This document shows positions 27,201 to 37,770 of a DNA stretch of 64,000 nucleotides, piece after piece. The notes under the pieces were generated by a model. The model worked only from the letters and a program-made list of their open reading frames with translations, made no database searches and was not told where the DNA came from. This DNA is from Echinometra lucunter (Eukaryota; Echinodermata; Echinoidea; Camarodonta; Echinometridae), in contig CM057165.1 in the NCBI GenBank assembly GCA_029962745.1, positions 22,106,559-22,170,558 of the forward strand. The letters are read 5' to 3'. Every line of letters begins with the position of its first letter. Within the stretch, counting starts at the first letter, position 1. The translations under genes were made by a program, and so were the position numbers.

Positions 27201-30200
27201 TGTGATAACTACTGATGAAGAATCAACAGAATCAGGAACTACTGAAGGTTACACTTCTGATATATCAACTGCCCCTTCCACATCAGGTTTGTCAACAATG
27301 GGGTCAACTACAGAGGAAGGAACAACTGAAACTGCAACAACAGGGGCATTCACTTCTGATATCACATCAACTGCCCCTTCCATGTCAAGTTTGTCAACTA
27401 TTGGGTCAACTACGGAGGAAGGAACAACTGAAATAGGAACAACTGAAACATTCACTTCTGAAGTTACATCTACTGCCCCTTCTACAACAGATTTGACAAC
27501 CATTGGGATTACCACTGGGGAAGAATCAACTGAAAAAGGAACAACTTCAAGTTTTACTTCTGATGTCACCACTATTGCCCCTGCTACAGCAGGGTTGACA
27601 ACCAGCGGCCGGACAACGGATGAAGAATCAACAGACTCAGGAACTACTGAAGGCTTCACTTCTGATGTTACATCTAATGTCCCATCTACATCAGCTATAA
27701 CCACTAATGGTTTGACGACTGATGAAGAATCAACAGAATCAGGAACTACTGAAGGCTTCACTTCTGATGTCACATCAACTGCCCCCTTAACATCAGGTTT
27801 GTCAACAACTGTTCCTCTCACATCAGACTTGACAACTGTTGTGATAACTACTAATGAAGAATCTACTCAGGCTGGAACTACTGAAGGTTTCACCTCTGAT
27901 GTGACATCAACTGCCCCTTCCACGTCCAGTTTGTCAACTATTGGGTCAACTACAGAGGAAGGAACTACTGAAATGGGAACAACTGAGGGATTCACTTCTG
28001 TTGTTACATCTACTGCCCCTTCTACTTCAGATATGACAACCTTTGGGATTACTACTGGGGAAGAATCAACTGAAATAGTTACTACTGCAAGTTTCACTTC
28101 TGATGTCACATCTATTGCCCCTTCTACATCAGGGATGACGACTGGCAGCAGGATAACTGATGAAGAATCAACAGAATTAGGAACCACTGAAGGTTTCACT
28201 TCTGATGTCACAACAACTGCCCCCTTAACATCAGGTTTGTCCACAACTGCTCCTTTCACATCAGACTTGACAACTGTGGTGATAACTACTAATGAAGAAT
28301 CTACTCAGGCCAGAACTACTGAAGGTTTCACTTCTGATGTGACATCAACTGCCCCTTCCACGTCCAGTTTGTCAACTATTGGGTCAACTACAGACGAAGG
28401 AACTACTGAAATGGGAACAACTAAGGGATTCACTTCTGTTGTTACATCTACTGCCCCTTCTACTTCAGATATGACAACCTTCGGGATTACTACTAGGGGA
28501 GAATCAAGTGAAATAGTTACAACTCCAAGTTTCACATCTGATGTCACATCTATTTCCCCTTCTACATCAGGGATGACGACTGGCAGCGGGACAACTGATA
28601 AAGAATCAACAGAATCAGGAACTACTGAAGGTTTTACTTCTGATGTCACATCAACTGCCCCCTTAACATCAGGTTTGTCCACAACTGCTCCTTTCACACC
28701 AGACTTGACAACTGCTGTGATAACTACTGATGAAGTATTAACTCAAGCAGGAACTATGGAAGGTTTCACTTCTGATGTCACATCTAATGTCCCATCTACA
28801 TCACCTATAACCACGAATGGTTTGACAACTGATGAAGAATCAACAGAATCAGCAACTACTGAAGGTTTCACTTCTGATGTCACATCAACTGCCCCCTTAA
28901 CATCAGGTTCAACAACTGTTCCTCTCACATCAGACTTGACAACTGTTGTGATAACTACTAATGAAGAATCAACAGAATCAGGAACTACTGAAGGTTACAC
29001 TTCTGATGTGACATCAACTGCCCCTTCCATGTCAAGTTTGGCAACTATTGGGTCAACTACAGAGGAAGGAACTACTGAAATGGGAACAACTGAGGGATTC
29101 ACTTCTGTTGTTACATCTACTGCCCCTTCTACTTCAGATATGACAACCTTTGGGATTACTACTGGGGAAGAATCAACTGAAATAGTTACAACTGCAAGTT
29201 TCACTTCTGATGTCACATCTATTGCCCCTTCTACATCAGGGATGACGACTGGCAGCAGTATAACTGATGAAGAATCAACAGAATTAGGAACCACTGAAGG
29301 TTTCACTTCTGATGTCAGATCAACTGCCCCCTTAACATCAGGTTTGTCCACAACTGCCCCTTTCACATCAGACTTGACAACTGTTGTGATAACTACTAAT
29401 GAAGTATTAACTCAAGCAGGAACTACGGAAGGTTTCACTTCTGATATCACATCTACCATCCCATCTACATCACTTATAACCATGAATGGTTTGACGACTG
29501 ATGAAGAATCAACAGAATCAGGAACAACTAAACGTTTATCTTCAGATATCACATCAACAACACCTTCTACATCAGGTTTTACAAATATCGTGTTAACTAC
29601 TGACGAAGGGTCGACTGAACCACAAAAAACTGATATTTTCACATCTGCTCTTACATCTTCAGAACCTTCCACAGCAGCTATGATGACAATTGGGTTGACT
29701 ACTGATGAAGAATCAACTGAATTAGGAACAACTGCAGGTTTCACTTCTGATATCAAATATACTGCTACTGTTACATTAGGTACATCAACCAGTGGCATCA
29801 TGACTGATGAATCAACTGAATCAGGATCAACTCAGGGATTTACTTCTGGTGTTAGATCAACTGCACCTTCTACACCTGGAAAGACAACCAGTCGCTTGAC
29901 CACTGATGAAGAATCAACAGAATCAGTAACTACTGAAGGTTTCACTTCTTATGTTACAACAATTGTCCCTTCTACATCGGGTTTGAGTACTGTTTTGTTG
30001 ATAACAGATGAAGAATCAACAGAAGGCCAGAGTTCTACTAGTTTCACTGTAAAAGCATTGTCAACTGCCCCTTCTACATCAGCACTGACAGCCAGTGGTT
30101 TGACAACTGATGAAGAATCAACCGAATCAGGCACAACTGACAGTTTTACTTCTGGTGTTACATCAACTGCCCCTTCTCAATCGGTGATGACAACCACTTG

Positions 30201-33200
30201 GTTAGCTACGGAGGAAGAATCAACAGAAATCCAAAGTTCCACAGACCTAACCACACAAAGATCATCAACTGCTCAAATTACCTCAGCATTCACTACCAGT
30301 AGCACGAGGACTGATGATGCATCAACTCAATCCAGAACAACTGAAGGTATCACAACTGAAGGATTCACTTCTGATGTCCCCTCTCCATCAGTGTCGACAA
30401 CCATTGGCTTTACTACAGAGGAAGAATTAACAGAAGGCCAAACTACTGCAGTATTTACATCAGAGTTGATATCAACTAGCCCCTTTTCATCAAATGTTAC
30501 CACAGAGGCTCTGAGTATGAGGTCAGAATCAACTAAATCCAAAACCACAGCAGTAACTGAGGTCACAACTGAAGTTACTACTGCAATTTCAACATCACAG
30601 GGAACACCAACTCTTCCTTTAACATCATATGGTACAACAGAGATGCCTAGTACAAAAGCAGAATCAACAGAATCCCAGACTACAGCAGGACTTACATCAG
30701 AAGGACTGACATCAGAAAGGACATCAACTAGTCCCTTGACATCAGGTGTTACAACAGAGGCCCTGAGTACAAAGTCAGAATCAACAGAATCCCAAACTAC
30801 TTCAGGATTCACAACTGTGGTAACAGCAGGAAGTGTTTCTACCGAAAAATCAATATCACAGGCAACATCAACTGGTCCGGTAACATTAGGTTTTTCAACA
30901 GAGGCCTTGAGCACAAGGTCAGAATCAACTACTGTTGGATTCACATCAGAAATAACATCAACAAGTCCAACAACTACCGGTGTATCGTCAAAACCATTAA
31001 GTACTGACCAAACATCAACCAAAGCTACAACTGTAGAATTCACATCAGCCATAAAATCAACTGCTCCATTCACATCAAAGCCTTCAAGTACAAAGTCACA
31101 GTCGACAGAAAGCCAAACTGCTGAAGATTCCACTGTTGGTGGTACATCAGCTGTACCTGTCACCACAGATTTCACAACTTTAGATTCCAGTACGGGAGGG
31201 AGAACAACAGAAATCCAAACTATTGAAGGGTCCACTGATATATTAAGGCCAACTAGTTCAACAACTGTGGCAAGTACTACATTGCAAACAACACAACCAC
31301 AATCTACTGAAAGTTTCACTGTAGAAGTAACATCAACTTCTGCAATAACATCTAAAGTGAGTACTAGAGAAACACCAACATTTGCATCTTCTATTGGATT
31401 TACATCTGACACTACATCATCTATCACGCCTGCTGTCTCCACAGAGGGAGGATTCACCCCTTCTAATCCTGGATCAACAACTGGTTTCAGTACTGTGTTA
31501 TCAACTTCCCCAAGTAACTCACCAATAACAACAAAATTAATTCCCACTGCAGAAGAGACAACAGCACAAGCTTCAACAAAGAGTCTGACGGATCAGGTGA
31601 TGACAACTAGAGGCGAAACTATTGCCACAACTATGCCTTCTACTGAGCGGTCGACTATTTCAGAAAGCAGTACTTCTAGAATGCATACTACCGCATCTGT
31701 TTCCAGCATTCCAACTATAGGCATTTCATCAACCAATTCACCTGCTACTGATGAGGCATTAACAACACCCCAAGATTCCACAATAAAGGCTTCCACTCTT
31801 GAAGGAACCAGCCTAGCTGTATCAACCTCTGATCTGGGTACTACTATTCTCCCATCGTCCACACTGTCCACAAAGGCGAGTACCGAGGACATCACTGTAG
31901 AATCAACAACATTGCGCACAACTTCTGAAAAAGCCCCTACATCATTTCTGCTTACTTCAGAATTTTCAACAGAAACTAGCACTAAAAAACAAACTAGTGA
32001 ATTCATTCCAACAACTGAAACTGCAGCTGAATCGACAATGGCATTGACGACCATTAGCCCTACAATTCAGGGTGCTACTTCCTATTCATTACCTACAACC
32101 AAAGCACCTACAACACCGATGGAAGTTCAAACAACAGGGAGCCCATTTGAGACAACAGTGACCACAGGAAAGACCACTGAGGGAAAGGTTCAGTCTACAA
32201 CAAAAAGTTTGACCCCCGAAAGTGGATTATCTAGCACTGATGCAGTATCATCTCGCCAAGGTACCACCCAATCTGATGCAACAACCAAAGAAGCTGCTTC
32301 AACTGAACAAGCTTTCACCACAGTTAGCCCAGAGGAAACTACAGAACAAGATTCCACTGTTGGTGTAACTACAGAAAAGGCCACAACCCAACGTGTCCTT
32401 ACTTCAGATGCACCAATGGTGTCAACAGAATTTGTTAGTTCAGCCAAAACTCCCCCCGTTGGAGCTACAACTGGTGCAGCAAGTGCCTCCAGCTCAACTT
32501 CAATGACTGAAGAAGTGACCATGAAGGAAATTACCACAGGTGATCAAGCAACAACACTGTCCACTCCCACAACTGAGGCAGTGCTTGTATCCAGAGAGGG
32601 ATTGACCACATCAAGAATATTATCTACAGAGGAATTAGCAACTACTGGACAGTCCACAACAATACAACAGGAGTCTACAGCTAATTCTACCGCTGATACT
32701 TCTACTGCAGATCAGAGAACATCTCCCTTTGTTGCCACTACCATAACAACGGATAGTAGAACCACTGAAAGCGTGGGTACAACTACCAAAGGTGCTACTA
32801 CCAAAACAGCAACATCCTCATCTGTATCAGCAGTCTCTACAAATCAGATGGTTTCCACTGATGTGACAACAGAGAAGGATTTAGTCACTTCTGCAATACC
32901 TTCAACAATTGCATCTACTCTGGGTGCAACAACTGAAGAAGTGACAACACAATTTGTTTCAACTCTTCCTGTAACAGTAGATGTTATAACAGAGGTTTCT
33001 ACTGTTGGTGCAACAACTAGAAAGGTTACAACCCCATCTCCATCAACTCCTTCAGTTACAGAAGATAGATCAACAACACTTTCTACTGTTGCTGCAACAA
33101 CTGGAGATGTTACAACACCATCTGTTTCTACTCGCCCTCTAACTGTAGATGTGAAAACTGATGTTTCTACTATTGGTGCAACAACTAGAAAAGTTACAAC

Positions 33201-33529
33201 CCCATCTCCATCAACTCCTTCAGTTACAGTAGATAGATCAACAACAGTTTCTACTGTTGCTGCAACAACTGGAGATGTTACAACACCATCTGTTTCTACT
33301 CGCCCTCTTACAGTAGATGTGACGACTGATGTTTCTACTGTTGGTGCAACAACCAGAAAAGATGAGACAACAAAGGTTTCTACATCAGTTACAGTAGAAT
33401 CTTCGACAAAGCTGCAGACAACCAATGGCGAAGTAACCACAAGGACACCAACAACCTCCTCCCAATCTACCCAGGATTCTGCGGTCACAACTGAAGAAGT
33501 GACTACTCAACCAACTTCCACTTTTTCAG
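12224..33529 (+). CDS. Giant mucin-domain exon (~7,100 residues)
   Basis: One uninterrupted 21,306-bp exon between acceptor CTCTTCCAG and donor TTTTCAG|GTAATC, phase 1 at both ends. The product is almost entirely Thr, Ser, Glu, Gly, Ala, Val and Asp, with no Cys, few Lys/Arg, and far less Pro than vertebrate mucins; it should be an acidic, densely O-glycosylated stalk. Parts: about 180 irregular residues; family A repeats (about 12780-21400), unit 34 residues such as TSGLTTSDVTTGAESTES...; family B repeats (about 21400-30000), also mostly 34 residues, such as TSAITTNGLTTDEESTES...; a decaying zone; irregular Thr/Ser sequence from about 30500; and a final 28-residue repeat (about 32930-33370). 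The single giant exon resembles the central exons of MUC4 and MUC16. Near-identical blocks make collapse or expansion in the assembly likely, so the exact length is uncertain. Confidence 0.92.
14640..18330 (+). repeat. Higher-order duplication, 1,836-bp period (18 units)
   Basis: Blocks beginning near 14.7 kb and 16.5 kb repeat the same order of variant units. Examples are TCTCAAGCTCC at 14791/16627 and the variant preceding SRLTSPDMST at 15961/17797, both offset exactly 1,836 bp. Differences within the pair are few. Confidence 0.8.
17870..20500 (+). repeat. Higher-order duplication, 1,326-bp period (13 units)
   Basis: The variant SRLTSPDMST recurs at 17872 and 19198, and TTGAACTCAGGTG at 18649 and 19975, each offset by 1,326 bp. 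This is a second, partly overlapping higher-order period in family A. Confidence 0.8.
23550..25700 (+). repeat. Higher-order duplication, 1,350-bp period
   Basis: The ordered block around 23639-24350 recurs at 24989-25700 with an offset of 1,350 bp and very few differences (for example GGTTTT/CGTTTT near 23980 and 25328). Confidence 0.8.
25733..27440 (+). repeat. Three-copy higher-order repeat, 741-bp period
   Basis: Identical starting sequence occurs at 25733, 26474 and 27215, 741 bp (247 codons) apart. The copies are almost identical, so this block is either a very recent expansion or an assembly artefact. Confidence 0.85.
32930..33370 (+). repeat. 84-bp / 168-bp coding repeat at the end of the giant exon
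   Basis: A different 28-residue unit alternates in two versions, VSTVGATTRKVTTPSPSTPS... and VSTVAATTGDVTTPSVSTRP..., forming a 168-bp dimer present about two and a half times. It contains Pro and Arg, unlike the 34-residue families. Confidence 0.8.
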
Positions 33530-33589
33530 GTAATCACTAATACCATGTAGTCTTAAATGCTTCCCCTGTCAGTAAAATGATCGAGACCT

Positions 33590-34965
33590 GTAGTCGGTTT
33601 GACAATGTACAAACCTAGAAAAGTTCTTTCCGTTGAAATTTTTTCATTGATTTAGGTTCTTATGTGGTTAATGAACATTTTCAGCTTGGTTGCCCAAACA
33701 GCAACCTTGAGCAATTTGCATAAATCTGTATGGATAAAGGATATGCCACCCACGATAGCTTGCGCAGAATATGTAAACTGAACTACGTACTAATTGTGTA
33801 TGTGCGGTGATACGGAACTTTAATAGCGTTGTCAATCTTGTGAATTCAGCCTTTGATGAAACGAAATGGGGTACACTGATGTGTGATACTTCCATAAAAT
33901 AGGGGTTTGTAGGGATGTAGAATAGAGTTTAAACATATTTTTGCAATTATAGGTCAGGGTTTAGTAATGAAAATCAAGGAAATGTCAACTTCGTTATCTA
34001 AATGATTGAAAACTTGGTCTTACATTCATTAAGAATGGTACTAACAGTGGTATATATTCTTCGTTTAGGCCCATCTTTATAAAGAAAAAAAAGTTTACTG
34101 CAGCCATATTCTACATGTTCTAGTCGGAATTGAGTAACGTTCATGCACAGAATCATATATCAGTGGTTGAAAATATTTAGGCTCTAGCATTTTAACAAAA
34201 TACAAAGTCTTATAATTAAATAGATACATATGTACATCATTATGCACCCTATATGTCTGCAACAGTCGTATCATGTTAAAAAAAATAAACATCTTTTTGA
34301 AATGTACAATTGAATTGGAAACATACTTGTGGTGTTAGGGTGTTCAAATAACGTTCATTTGATACGGCTCATACGGCTAACATTACACGAAGAGGTACCC
34401 CCCAAAGGAACTAAAACAATACAAGAAGGCTGCCAACCTGCCTGCGCACATTAATACCGGTTCATTAGGAGCAGGCCTACTCTCATTCTTGGTGTAAAAA
34501 AGTACACTCACTGTTGTTTACAGATATTAAATCAATATCAACATGATTCTTAGTACAAAAATGTGATTTCTAATTGTAAAAATAACACTGAAATGATTTC
34601 CAGGTCCCACAAACCCCTAATTGGATGTGCATCCATATCTGATTGTGTGTATTAAGGTTGTTTCGTTTCATCAGAGGTTGAATTCACAAGATTGACAATG
34701 CTATTAAAGTTCCGTATCACCGCACATACACAATTGGCACGTAGTTCAGTTTGAACGTTCTGTGTAAGTTGTCTTTGTGCTGTAAAACCTATACGTGTAC
34801 AGATTTATGCAAATCATGCAAATTGCTCAAGGTTGCTATTTGGGCAACCAAGCTGAAAATGTTCACAAACTACATAGGAACCTAAATCAATGAAAAAACT
34901 TCAACGGAAAGAACTTTCTAGGTTACACTGTTAGCTAAATAGGACTGTCTAACCGACTACTGGGG
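33590..34965. mobile_element. Element with long terminal inverted repeats (~300 bp)
   Basis: The segment starting near 33590 (GTAGTCGGTT) and continuing through AACCTAGAAAAGTTCTTTCC at 33612 to about 33870 is repeated in inverted orientation at about 34670-34965. The centre (about 800 bp) has no transposase-like frame. This looks like a non-autonomous foldback or long-TIR DNA element sitting in the intron directly after the giant exon. The arms are clearly diverged by substitutions and small indels, so it is not a recent insertion. Confidence 0.75.
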
Positions 34966-35329
34966 AAAAATTGCTGAAAGTAATGTTGCCTGAAATTTGA
35001 ACCATCCCACTTTATTTAACTAGTCGTTTTGTGAAAAAAATTTTCGTTATTTTTGTTTGTGAACATCAAACATAAACACCATATGAGAAATACATGTATG
35101 TCCCTGTTATTGTAATTGACACAATTATATTTAGAAATTGCAGCATGCATGATCACAGAAATATAGCATGTACCAATGCAAAACTACCCTAGAAAATGTT
35201 AAGAGGACATTATCCATGAATCAAATTGACTTTGAAGTTGAATGGATGTTCAGTTATGTATCATGTTTCCACTTTCACTGAATACCATAATCTCCTACAT
35301 TTCTCCATTGATTGATGTACTGTGAGTTC
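34966..35329. other. Intron, nothing recognised
   Basis: AT-rich sequence between the long-TIR element and the VWD exon relic; no exon or repeat that I can support. Confidence 0.5.
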
Positions 35330-35461
35330 CAGAGTGTGAATCCACATGCTTGTTGTAACCTGCACTTCTTGACCTTTGACATTAGGTCATACAACTTCCC
35401 AGGGAAGTGTGAATTACAGAATGTCTGGAAGACTCCTCATGTTTCCAAGTTGTCGTTCATT
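35330..35461 (+). pseudogene. Decayed copy of the first VWD exon
   Basis: This stretch aligns with the VWD exon that follows 170 bp later: NPHACCNLHFLTFDIRSYNF here versus TAHAYGDPHFLTFDTRSFNF there. The GDPH motif has become CNLH and about 27 bp of the middle are missing. The frame happens to stay open into the real exon. No good acceptor precedes it, so it is most likely a dead local duplicate. Confidence 0.75.
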
Positions 35462-35501
35462 TTAATGTCTCTTCCCCCTTTTCTTCTTATGTGTTCACAA
35501 G

Positions 35502-35707
35502 GTGTGACTGCACATGCCTATGGTGACCCGCATTTCTTGACCTTTGACACAAGATCGTTCAACTTCCAGGGAGAATGTGAATACCTCTTAGCATCAGATT
35601 GCCTTGCAGACTCCTCACGTTTTCGAGTTGTCATAAACAATGATAAATCAACCAGCTATCCTGACTACGCCCAAGTTGTCGGAGTATATGTTACAGTTGA
35701 TGATATA
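35502..35707 (+). CDS. VWD domain, part 1 (GDPH motif)
   Basis: Acceptor GTTCACAAG, donor GATATA|GTGAGT; phase 1 in, 0 out. It reads GVTAHAYGDPHFLTFDTRS, the classic start of a von Willebrand type D domain, then NFQGECEYLLASDC and a strand FRVVINNDKST. VWD domains occur in VWF, gel-forming mucins, MUC4, tectorins and zonadhesin. The GDPH tetrapeptide is the site of autocatalytic Asp-Pro cleavage in MUC2, MUC5AC and MUC4; with the motif intact, cleavage here is plausible but unproven. Confidence 0.9.
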
Positions 35708-36184
35708 GTGAGTACCGTAAAGTTAAAGATGAGCTCAATTGGTGATATAGTACATGTACATTTAGATAATGGTCATATGACAGTATATTTTATCTTTTTT
35801 TGTGTGTGTGAAATGCATTAAGAAACAAGCTTTCACCACAGTTATTAAGAACATTATAAAAGCTACCTTTGAAAAGATATTAAGCTACCTTTGAAAAGAC
35901 ATTAAGCTACATTTTTCAGTTCTGCATCTGTACTCTTAGAAAAAATTCTCTCTGAAAAGCCTGAGTATAGTATTCAAATACCATTGTGATAGGGTTTGGT
36001 TGGAAACTACAGGTACGGTACCCAGTGAGCATGATTTGATTTCAGTATAACACACATTTTCCATAGACCCCATCCCGAGTTATCTTTGGCGTAGTGTTGA
36101 ACAGATTAATGAGGAAATCACAAGTCCTGTTCTGAAATTTCCCAAGTAAATCCGCTTTACTTCCCCAAATTAGCACCGTTTGTA
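35708..36184. other. Intron, nothing recognised
   Basis: It starts at the GTGAGT donor. It contains a short doubled phrase TAAGCTACCTTTGAAAAGA (about 35870-35905). No exon. Confidence 0.5.
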
Positions 36185-36360
36185 CAGTCAACTCTGCCTA
36201 AGTCGAATTTCTTGGGACTGAAGAAAATGCTTCAACTTAGAGAAAATTCAACTTATGAAAGGTCAAAAACCATAGAAAATAAAGGAATGGGACCCAGTAC
36301 AGACCTTCAACTTAGGCGATTATTCGACTTATGCGACTTCGACTTATGCAGAGTTGACTG
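36185..36360. mobile_element. 176-bp Tc1/mariner-type MITE with TA duplication
   Basis: Terminal inverted repeats CAGTCAACTCTGC / GCAGAGTTGACTG, each flanked outward by TA (36183-36184 and 36361-36362). Subterminal TAAGTCGAA / TTCGACTTA repeats continue the symmetry. Non-coding. Confidence 0.85.
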
Positions 36361-36533
36361 TACTTATCTTTCATATTTCATGCATTTTTTATTTACTTGC
36401 ATGAATTAAGTGAACTAAGAATGGTGACAAACACCAAACAATTACACCCCCCCCCTACTCACAGGAAGTAGACAAACCAAAAAACCCTGCCTATTGTGCA
36501 TTGAAAAAGTGATTACAATTCCTCTCTTGCCAG

Positions 36534-36730
36534 TTTATAATAATAATAATAGTTACATTTATAAAGTGCTTAAATGTTTCTAAGTGCTTTACATGTAATT
36601 GTTATTACCCCAGTCATAGGATTCAGTCGTTGTTCCACACATAAAGTGCACCATCTCCACTCCCTGGGTGAATAAATTGGCCAGGCGCCATTTTGCAAGC
36701 ACACGCGTGTCATTCTGACTACATTGACAA
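36534..36730. repeat. SINE-tail-like dispersed repeat
   Basis: It starts with ATAATAATAATAG, then ACATTTATAAAGTGCTTAAA and TTATTACCCCAGTCATAG. The AT-rich head and the GTAATAACA-type phrase (here as TTATTACCCC) match, in reverse, the 3' part of the SINEs at 42333 and 44332. It is probably a truncated SINE relative. Confidence 0.4.
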
Positions 36731-36779
36731 TCGCATCCTACCAGTTTAGAGACCCACGAGTTTCATTATCTTTTTATTT

Positions 36780-37076
36780 TTCTCTTTACAGTCCAAGTTA
36801 TTTCTGTGACAGGAAACAATGTGATGTTGGATGGTATTTATAAAAGAACAAGAGTGCAGTGTTGCCAGTTTAGAGAGTTTATGGACTCTTTTTATTTATT
36901 TTTCCCTTTGTTCTACAGGTGATATCTGTGGTTGGAAGCAGTGTGATGGATAGTATTTATAACAGAACAAGAATGCAGTGTTGCCAATTTAGAGATTTCA
37001 TGGACTCTATCTTTTTATATTGTTCCCTTTGTTCTACAGGTGATATCTATGGTTGGAAGCAGTGTGATGGTGGATA
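36780..37076 (+). pseudogene. Three decayed copies of the second VWD exon start
   Basis: Acceptor-plus-exon fragments lie at 36792, 36919 and 37040 (GTGATATCTGTGGTTGG, GTGATATCTATGGTTGG and similar), each preceded by a CTTTGTTCTACAG-like tract and by shared upstream intron (GCAGTGTTGCCA...TTTAGAGA). Units are about 122 bp. The true exon at 37525 has the same upstream phrase. Each relic loses the frame after about 40 bp (GTGTGATGG...). Confidence 0.8.
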
Positions 37077-37436
37077 AAGGTGCTTTCACACATGCGACAG
37101 TGTTTTTTAACATGCTGTGTCACCACACTTTTTTGTGTACAAGCCTATGGGGTATAGGGCGACAAAAAAATGTTGCCTAGGCAGGACACACTTTTGTTTG
37201 CTTCCTAGATACAAAAAAAATGCGCACCAATCAAATTTCTAAAAAGTTAGCATAAAAATGGTTGCCATGAGGTTGCTTGCGTAAGTTTTGACAATATGCT
37301 CTCTTACAGAGAGTTGACGCGTTAATGTGCATTTATTAGCACATGTGGTGACACAAAGTCCCATCATGTGTGAAGACAAAACAGTGAGGCGCCACAGTGT
37401 GTTACCACACCATCGCATCATGAGTGGAAGCACCTT
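37077..37436. mobile_element. 360-bp TIR element between VWD exon relics
   Basis: The ends AAGGTGCTTTCACACATGCGA and TCGCATCATGAGTGGAAGCACCTT are imperfect inverted repeats, and inner GTGTCACCACA / TGTGGTGACAC continue the symmetry. It separates the third VWD-exon relic from the unit that holds the functional exon, so it inserted after the local duplications arose. Confidence 0.65.
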
Positions 37437-37524
37437 AAAACTTAAAAAGAATAAGAATTCAATGTTGCCAATTTAAGAGACTTTATGGACTCTTTTTTAA
37501 AATTATTTTCCCTTTGTTCTACAG

Positions 37525-37629
37525 GTGATATCTATGGTTGAAAGCAGTGTGACTATAGATGATATCAGTGTGATTCTTCCTGTACAGCCATCTGCTGGTT
37601 TGACCATCAGGAATGCAGGATCAACTATA
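37525..37629 (+). CDS. VWD domain, part 2
   Basis: Acceptor TTGTTCTACAG, donor ACTATA|GTGAGT; 35 codons, phase 0-0. It reads VISMVESSVTIDDISVILPV followed by QPSAGLTIRNAGSTI, the beta-strand stretch of the D domain that usually precedes the acidic calcium loop. It is the only one of the four local versions that stays open to a donor. Confidence 0.85.
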
Positions 37630-37770
37630 GTGAGTTTATACAGCTGTAATCAAATATAGTTTTTTACAAAGTGTTCAAAACAGGCAGATCATTTTCTTCT
37701 GAATGAAATGGTGTATATTGTACAGTGTATGTTTTCTTGATGTTTGAAGGTTTGCATGGTGGTACGGGTA

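Larger units (their letters stand above)
21400..30000 (+). repeat. Family B minisatellite, mostly 102-bp unit (coding)
   Basis: From about 21.4 kb the unit changes to forms such as TTDEESTESGTTEGFTSDV with STAPSTS; still mostly 34 codons, but with inserted or shortened units (for example LTSDLTTAVITTDEEST). The similarity to family A in length and in the ESTES/TTEGF words shows common origin. Confidence 0.85.

Noticed and set aside
12780..30000. CRISPR-like array
   Set aside because: The regular repeats are coding, contiguous, lack distinct spacers and sit in a eukaryotic exon.
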